Below are positions 57,808-64,000 of a stretch of DNA of 64,000 nt, in pieces; position 1 is the stretch's first letter, and every line of letters begins with the position of its first letter. Made by a program: the position numbers and the translations under genes. The stretch lies in assembly GCA_030760725.1 (NCBI GenBank), contig JASWHV010000017.1, positions 8,348,959 through 8,412,958 of the forward strand, in the 5' to 3' direction. The notes below the pieces were generated by a model. That model was not told where the DNA came from. It was given only the letters and a program-made list of their open reading frames with translations, and searched no databases. This DNA is from Neostapfia colusana (Eukaryota > Streptophyta > Magnoliopsida > Poales > Poaceae).

Positions 57808-57995
57808 CTAACAGTGCTGGAACAGGAGGCCGGTCTTGAAGCCCTGCGCGCGATCTCCCCGCGCCAACCGCTGGTACGGCAGCTTCCGGATGAGCAGCAG
57901 CTCCGTGCTCTTCTGGTACTTGCGGGTCTCACGCTGCGCGACGGTGCCCGGGCCGAAGCGGTGCGGCCGATTTGCGCGCCGCCTTGGCCGGCCCA
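57808..57995 (-). pseudogene. Histone H3 pseudogene fragment
   Basis: One minus frame reads AKAARKSAAPL and a shifted frame reads PHRFGPGTVAQRETRKYQKS followed by LIRKLPYQRL and GFKTGLLFQ, then a stop at 57808-57810. This corresponds to roughly residues 22-85 of histone H3. It has a short deletion before the PHRF block, one extra Leu codon, and many substitutions (LREI to QRET, AQDF to AQGF). The N-terminal tail start and the rest of the histone fold are missing. No intron is visible. Confidence 0.82.
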
Positions 57996-59069
57996 ACAGT
58001 GGAACGCGTTTGCATGGCCCATTGTGGGAACGGCCGACGTGTTGCCGCGCGCGTTGCACAGGGAGGCCAGCGAGCAAAGCCACTCGCTCGTCGGAAAAAG
58101 GGATGAGCAGCGACGCCCGACGTTAAATCACTCGTCCTGCCAGCCTGCCTGCCTGCCATGACACGGCGCAACTTCCTTTCCTAGTTATCTCGTTCGGGCG
58201 CTGCAAGTATCGTGTCACGGAAGATTCGGTTGGTCTGATTTTAGAAGCAACCTTTGTGAAATCTGCGGCTGATTTTAGGCTGGTTCCAATTGATGACAGG
58301 GTTTTGAGGTTTACAGTCTCAGCTAAAGTAGTGGGCTTCGTATCTATAATCTGCGCTCTTATGAATGCAAGCATTTTAAATCATTGGTCCACCTTTGGGG
58401 TGAAGGTGGCGCAGCTTGAATGAAGTAGAGAGTCCATGAATCTTGATCAGGAAGAAGCTAACTCTTGACAGACAGGTGATAGCATATCTGGTAGAGCACA
58501 TGGGACTTCAATACTGGGGCGAATCTGAGTTTATCGTGTTGGCACTTGGCAACACATTTCAGGCCTAGCCAATGTGCATTTCGTGTAGTTGGGGAGTGTG
58601 CCCACCTGTCAATCCTGGGGGCACATACACACAAGTCCTTGTATCTGGAGTACACAACTTACAAGCTCTGGTCTCTTCATAATGTCTGCAGAATATGCTG
58701 TTCCCACTCAAGCATGAACCTTAGCAGCTAAAGCATGATCTGCAATCACCATGATAGTGGTGCCGCACTGCATGCCCAAATGATTGGACCTCTAATCATG
58801 CCTTTCCTCCACTTCCGAAATTCACGTTGCAGATTTTGAAATGCCATACGAAGAAGCCAGTAGCACCTGGTATTCTCCATGGCACATTCTCCAGCAGCAT
58901 TTGGCATTAACACGGCAAATAAGAATCTGAGCAAATCTGAACAGCTTTTTCTACTGAAGACTACACAATATACAGGCTAGCTTGGAAGTAACATCTACGG
59001 AACACGGATTTCTGTTCTACTCTTCCTCGATTCTTATCCTTCGTGTAACAACTAGACTGGCTGAAAGCA
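57996..59069. other. Intergenic stretch, includes the 3' side of the RING gene
   Basis: No recognisable gene on either strand. 58720-59069 probably holds the 3' UTR of the minus-strand RING gene. Confidence 0.4.
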
Positions 59070-59636
59070 CTAAAACTCATAAGGAGTGACCAGACCTTCA
59101 GGTCCGAGTGGCAGAAGAACAGGGTGGGCAGGTCCCGGCGTGGCCTCGCTCACCCCAGAGCAGCCAGAGGCCTCCTGCGGTGCTCCAAACGGGGACTGCC
59201 GGCATGTTGGGCACGTCGACCGCGCCAACAGGCACCGGTCGATGCAACTGGCATGGAAGCCATGGTTGCACCTGGGGAAGACCCTGACATGCTCCCGGGC
59301 CTCAAAGTCGGACAGGCAGATTGCGGACGTCGGGTTGGCAGCATTGAGCTTCAACCCTGCCGAGTAGATCAGGATCGGCATGGTTCGGAGCGCCTTCCTC
59401 AGCCCCCTCTGATCCAACCAAGTCACCGAGTTCGGCCGGCTCGAGCACCGCAGCGCGCACCGGACTATTGAATTGAGCCCGGGCGCGCAGATCAGTGCGC
59501 ACAGGAGAACAGCTAAGATCATGACGACGTTTGCGTTGAAGTTGCTTCCTGAAGCCCCACCGTCCTCGGGCGTGGCTCCGGTCACTGGCGGGCTCGGACC
59601 AGAGGGGTGCGCAGTGAATGGAGTGTGCAGCAGCAT
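59070..59636 (-). CDS. ATL-type RING-H2 protein with altered RING residues, single exon
   Basis: 188 residues, intronless as usual for the ATL family of membrane-anchored ubiquitin ligases. A hydrophobic segment (VVMILAVLLCALICA, about 37-52) is followed by a basic stretch. A GLD-like block (RGLRKALRTMPILIY, 78-91) and the RING-H2 region 103-146 come next, with Cys107, Cys123, His125, His128, Cys131, Cys142 and Cys145 in correct spacing. The first zinc ligand, normally Cys, is Ser104, and the conserved Trp after the sixth ligand is Cys135. Both positions matter for zinc binding and E2 contact in the family. The protein is therefore either impaired or diverged. The reading frame is otherwise intact and has a TATA box, so I keep it as a gene. 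Confidence 0.85.
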   Translation of the reverse strand: MLLHTPFTAHPSGPSPPVTGATPEDGGASGSNFNANVVMILAVLLCALICAPGLNSIVRCALRCSSRPNSVTWLDQRGLRKALRTMPILIYSAGLKLNAANPTSAICLSDFEAREHVRVFPRCNHGFHASCIDRCLLARSTCPTCRQSPFGAPQEASGCSGVSEATPGPAHPVLLPLGPEGLVTPYEF

Positions 59637-59679
59637 CCTTCTTGACTCTTGAGTACTTTGGTTTTTGTTTCGTCAACAC

Positions 59680-59753
59680 TTGGTGTTTGGATGAGGTTTC
59701 TTCAGGTAGAATCACTTTGGTGTTTGGATGAAGCTTTCTTCAGGTAGAATCAC
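59680..59753. repeat. 36-37 bp direct repeat in the RING gene leader
   Basis: TTGGTGTTTGGATGAGGTTT...TCAGGTAGAATCAC at 59680-59715 is repeated with few changes at 59717-59753, across the inferred transcription start. Confidence 0.85.
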
Positions 59754-59772
59754 AAGCTGGGGCCGTGCTGAA

Positions 59773-59782
59773 GTATTTATAG
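59773..59782 (-). promoter_or_regulatory. TATA box of the RING gene
   Basis: The minus strand reads CTATAAATAC about 137 bases before the start codon, in good position for a start near 59745. Confidence 0.6.
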
Positions 59783-59783
59783 G

Positions 59784-60109
59784 CTCTGTAAGACTAATAC
59801 TATAGTGTGAATTATTTTATGTGACATGATATGCTGCCTCTTTTGTCCTTGCCAGCCAGTTGAGACAAAAGCCTTGGCAAAGTTGGAAGGTGCGCGATCG
59901 AAAGCTTCTTTGGTAGTGGCAAGTGGACAGTACCTCAGTGGGTTTCTATGCGAATCAGAGGGCCACGCGCAGCACCATCTCTTGTCTGAAACGGGGAAAT
60001 CAGAATTGTGTATAAAATGGAACTCGGATTTGTCCAGTTGGAGAAAGAAGCATGAGAATTTTTTGCCCCGCCGTGAAGAGGACATTTTCGGGCTCGGCCA
60101 AAATACTTG
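59784..60109. other. Spacer between RING promoter and copia LTR
   Basis: An open frame on each strand spans this stretch, but neither resembles a known protein. It contains the distal promoter of the RING gene. Confidence 0.4.
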
Positions 60110-60411
60110 ATAGATTGTATGGCGTTGAATGACCACTATGGGTCATTGTCTCTTATATTTATAGAGAAATATATACATGGTATGTTACATATGTTCCAAG
60201 AATAGATAATTTTTTCTATCTATAAATATAGACTATTATGCATAACATATTCTCTACCAAATATACTACTGATGCATATGATAGTCTATCTAGCATACTA
60301 AATATACTCCCGACATATATAGTACCCGATATATCATGCCAAGTATACTTCCGACATATATGGTAATTAATATAGCATACCAAATATTGATATAGACTTC
60401 TATGTTTAACA
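60110..60411 (-). repeat. Copia 3' LTR, left edge approximate
   Basis: It ends CTATGTTTAACA at 60411 on the plus strand. A TATA-like CTATAAATATAAG (minus) lies near 60151-60165. The U3 part (60270-60390) has about three diverged repeats of a CATACTAAATATACTCCCGA / GCCAAGTATACTTCCGAC unit. I could not fix the outer edge because the partner LTR is not in the window. Confidence 0.65.
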
Positions 60412-60439
60412 TCCCTCTCAATCTGGATGGTGTGATACT

Positions 60440-63400
60440 AAGTTCAGATTGCGTCAAAAATTATTGAAGGAGGAGACCGGTAATGGCATGGTCATGATGT
60501 CGACGCGCTGATCTTTAGATGATATAAATCTCACATCGAGTTGACGAGATGATACTCGTTCACGAACGAAGTGATAATCAACCTCAACATGCTTCGTCCG
60601 CTGATCAAAAATTGGATTGGCAGATAAATAGGTGGCACCAATATTATCGCACCACACACTGGGTGCTCGTGACTGCGAAATCCCAAGCTCACGCAAAAGC
60701 ACCTGAATCCAAATTAATTCTGCGGTAGCATCAGCAACTACCTTATATTCAGCCTCTGTACTTGAACGAGACACTGTTGGTTGTTTGCGTGAACTCCAAA
60801 AATTAAGATTGCCACAAAAAAATATGGCATAAGGATTCCCAGCCCAATCAACATCTGAGAAGGCACTAACAGTGAAGAGCCAGACTTGGTGAAGCATAAT
60901 CCCATATCAATTATTTCATGAAGATATCTTAGAATCATTTTGACCGCCGCCCAATGTACAGTAGTTGGAGTAGATAGAAATTGACAGACTCTGTTGACAC
61001 AGAAAGAAATATCAGGCCTTGTTAATGATAGATATTGGAGGGCACCAACAACACTTGGATATCTTGTAGTATCTTCAGACGAGAGCTTTTCACCCATATC
61101 TAGTCTCAACTTCTCAATAGGAACCATAGGAGTGGATACACCTTTGGAGTTGAGCATATTAGTTCGGGATAATAAATCTTATATGTATTTGTGTTGTGTC
61201 AGAATGAGCCCATGAGAGGAATGACATACTTCAACTCTAATAAAATAACCGAGTCTACCAAGATATTTTACTGTAAAATCAATCTTAAGTTGTGTAAGGA
61301 GTCTCTCAGTAGCCACAGAAGACGAGCTCATTATAATAATATCATCCATATAAATAAGAATATATATTTGAATATCACCCTTGTTAAAAATAAAAAGAGA
61401 GGTGTCTGCCTTTGAAGCTATAAATCCCAACTCCAAGAGTTTGGAGCTAAGGCGAGAAAACCAGACACGTGGTGCTTGTTTGAGACCATAAAGAGATTTA
61501 ACCAACTTGCAAATGTAACTGGGATGTTGAGAATCCACAAATCCAGGTGGTTGTTTCATATAAACATCTTCATGAAGAAGGCCATGTAGAAAAGCATTTT
61601 GAATATCTATTTATCGAATAGCCCAACCTCGAGAAACAACAAGAGACAATAAAAGTTGAATAGTAGTTGGTTTAACAACTGGACTGAAAGTATCATAATA
61701 ATCAATTTCATATTTTTGTTTGAAACCTTTAGCAACCAGACATGCTTTGTAGCGGTCAATAGATCCATCTGGCTTTTGCTTCAGCTTGAAGACCCATTTG
61801 CAGTCAATGATATTAATATCAGTACGATGAGGTACTAAGTGCCATGTTTTATTTTTAATCAGTACCTGAAATTCATCATTCATGGCCTGACGCCACATGG
61901 GATGCTCCATAGCAGCAACATGAGAAGTAGGCTCAGAAGTAGAAGCTAAACCACAGAATATGTGATCATACCATCTGTACATAACTTTGGACCTCTAATG
62001 TTATTTTGTAGGCGCGTACGGTACGGATGGACGGAGGGTGTGTCAGCCTCGGCACCTGATTGGGCCTCAATATCAGGAAGCACATCCTGATTCACACCAT
62101 TAACTGGCAGGAAATCAGCAGGTATGGTAGGTGCTCCCAAATCTAATTCATGCTGCATGGGTGCTATAGTTAACAGCAGCATATCTAGAGGAGATCTCTG
62201 AGATGGAGATTCCCGATTATCTGCATCCAAAGAGTTAGCAGTCACAGATGCATGTATATGATCATTTTCTAAATTAGTACTGTTGTTTCCCAAGTGCAAC
62301 ATGCGCAAATCAATATTACTATATGTCGATTCCAAATTTTGGGGAGGATGGGGTGGAGTTCTTTTGAAAGGAAAAATATTCTCGTCAGAAATAACGTCTC
62401 TAGAAATATAGACACAACCGGAATCAGTGTCAAGACATTTATACCCTTTATGTAAAGAGCTATAGCCTAGAAAAATACATTCCTTGGATCGAAAAGAGAG
62501 CTTCTGTTTGTTATAAGGACGAACATGAGGCCAACAAGCACACCCAACAACTTTTAATAGTGAGTAATCGGGTGGTGTATTAAATAGACGCTCCAAAGGG
62601 CATTTGTTATCAATAACTCGAGTAGGAAGGCGATTGATGAGGTATGTGGCTGTAAGGAAAGCTTCATCCCAAAATTTAAGGGGCATGCCTGAATGAGTTA
62701 AGAGAGCAAGACCGGTTTCAACAATATGACGGTGTTTGCGTTCAGCAGAACCGTTTTGTTGATCTGTATGAGGACATGAAACACGGTGAGATATGCCAAG
62801 AGAACAAAAAAATATGTTGTGAATTTTCTGGTATTCCCCACCCCAATTAGATTGAACACACTTAATTTTAGCATCAAGGAGACGCTCAACATGCGCTTGA
62901 AACTGTAAAAATATACGAAGAGCATCAGTACGATCATGAATTAAATAGATCCAAGAAAATTTACTAAAATCATCAATAAAACTGATGTAATACTTAAAAC
63001 CGCCAACAGATTGGAGTGCAAGTCCCCAGACATCGGAGAAAATGAGTTCTAAGGTTGATGTGTACCGATGAATAGAATTTGTGTATGGTAATTGGTGACT
63101 CTTAGCTAGTCGACATGCATTACAAACCGATAAAGATGACTCTCTAGGACATGAAATATTATTGAGATGCAAAATTGACCGAACTACTTGAGATGAAGGA
63201 TGACCGAGTCGGGCATGCCATTGGGCTTGACTAGTAGAATTGCTCGTTAAGGCATGCTTGATGGCAGCGACATCGGATGACTTGATATGATAGAGGCCAG
63301 ACTCACATCGCCCTTCCAGAAGACTTCTCCTTGATTCGATCCTTAATAGAGAAATGCCATGGATGTAATTCAAAGAAGACATTATTATCATGAGAATTTA

Positions 63401-63760
63401 TGAACGGAAAGAAGATGTTTGGAAATATCAGACACATGCAAAATATTGCGCAATGCAAGAGGGCGAGCAGCAGTATTAATTGAAGAATGACCAACATGCA
63501 TAATCTGCAAACCTGCTCCATTGCCGACTTGCACTTTTTTGCCTCCATGATAGCGTTCACGGACAACAAGGCGATCGAGATCACTTGTAATATGATCGGT
63601 GGCTTCAGTGTCACTGTACCAGTTGGGGTCGATCTTGTACGAGTTTGTGGACGCCAAGGCTACCGAGGGGGCTTCATCCTGGTACGTGTTGTCCATCCTA
63701 TACCAGCACTTGATGGCAGTGTGGTCGAGCTTGCCGCAGATCTAACATTGAGGACGAGGG
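60440..63760 (-). pseudogene. Copia gag-pol remnant
   Basis: Order on the minus strand: gag zinc knuckle ICGKLDHTAIKC (63700-63747, with a TAG beside its first Cys); protease WYSDTEATDHIT, where DTG has become DTE (63388-63696); pre-integrase and integrase with WHARLGHPSS, FIDDFSKFSWIYL and SCPHTDQQNGSAERKHRHI (61946-63391); integrase tail GYKCLDTDSGCVYISRDV; RT KWVFKLKQKPDGSIDRYKA (61611-61982) and YICKLVKSLYGLKQAPRVW...YMDDIIIM (61179-61559); RNase H KQPTVSRSSTEAEY (60454-60897). Confidence 0.92.
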
Positions 63761-64000
63761 TCGTTGTCACGACGATCACCGTGTGACAGGGTGCCGCCAC
63801 GAGACCGACCGCCACGGCCACGGTAACTACGACCGCGACCATGAGATTTACCACCACACCCCACGTAATTCGCGGAGGCACCATAGTTTAGCTGTAGTTC
63901 CGTTAGGTGCTAGAGTTGTCGGGCTTCAAATGCGACCAAGTGAGCGAAAACGTCATCGAGAGAGAGCGCCTCAGTCTTTGTCGTCATTGAGGTGACGAAT

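Larger units (their letters stand above)
60110..64000 (-). mobile_element. Ty1/copia retrotransposon, decayed, extends beyond the window
   Basis: The 3' LTR lies at about 60110-60411, followed (plus coordinates) by a purine tract complement TCCCTCTCAATCTGG and copia-order pol on the minus strand. The gag start and 5' LTR lie past the window edge. Several stops and frame changes show it is inactive. Confidence 0.9.

Noticed and set aside
59826..60110. 94-codon plus-strand ORF starting MICCLFCPCQPVE
   Set aside because: There is no family resemblance, and an overlapping antisense frame of similar length exists. It is likely chance.

Overview
This is nuclear DNA from a flowering plant, almost certainly a grass (Poaceae). 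The evidence is intron-rich genes with GT-AG junctions, very GC-rich first exons, an Au-type SINE, Stowaway MITEs, chromovirus and copia LTR retrotransposons, and a CYP71C-like P450. I cannot name the species. No bacterial features, rRNA, functional tRNA or CRISPR array is visible.

Layout. 1-3591: non-coding remnant that looks like a gypsy LTR and abuts a broken WAT1/MtN21-type transporter fragment (3592-4440). 5245-7169 (minus): complete six-exon fibrillin FBN5 gene. 8325-29454 (minus): complete 21-exon exocyst SEC5 gene. Its intron 13 is about 10.5 kb because it holds a three-deep nest of transposons (hAT-like element, then a copia element, then a second copia element). 33238-38835 (plus): complete seven-exon MINDY-3-type deubiquitinase gene, divergent from SEC5. 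40528-42427 (minus): three-exon CYP71-family P450. 42428-46898: MITEs, three decayed LINE 3' ends and a relic of a P450-like 5' region. 46899-56750 (minus): one degenerate Ty3/gypsy chromovirus-like element with matching target duplications, one long LTR and one internally deleted LTR. 57808-57995: histone H3 pseudogene fragment. 59070-59636 (minus): single-exon ATL-type RING-H2 gene lacking a zinc ligand. 60110 to the window end: a decayed copia element whose 5' LTR lies outside the window.

How the genes relate. The intact genes look like ordinary housekeeping or metabolic genes: FBN5 (plastid plastoquinone synthesis), SEC5 (exocytic vesicle tethering), MINDY (ubiquitin-chain trimming), a P450 and a putative ubiquitin ligase. 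I see no operon-like or pathway cluster. Reading phases across all inferred splice junctions of FBN5, SEC5, MINDY and the P450 are consistent, so these four models give uninterrupted proteins of 262, 1100, 617 and 526 residues.

I found no wholly new biological system. The most informative observations are the nested insertion in SEC5, a duplicated splice acceptor in SEC5 that would act as a poison exon, two copia elements that share coding sequence but not LTRs, a RING protein with altered key residues, a plant MINDY with a UIM-like N-terminus, and an extra coiled-coil ORF upstream of gag in the chromovirus.
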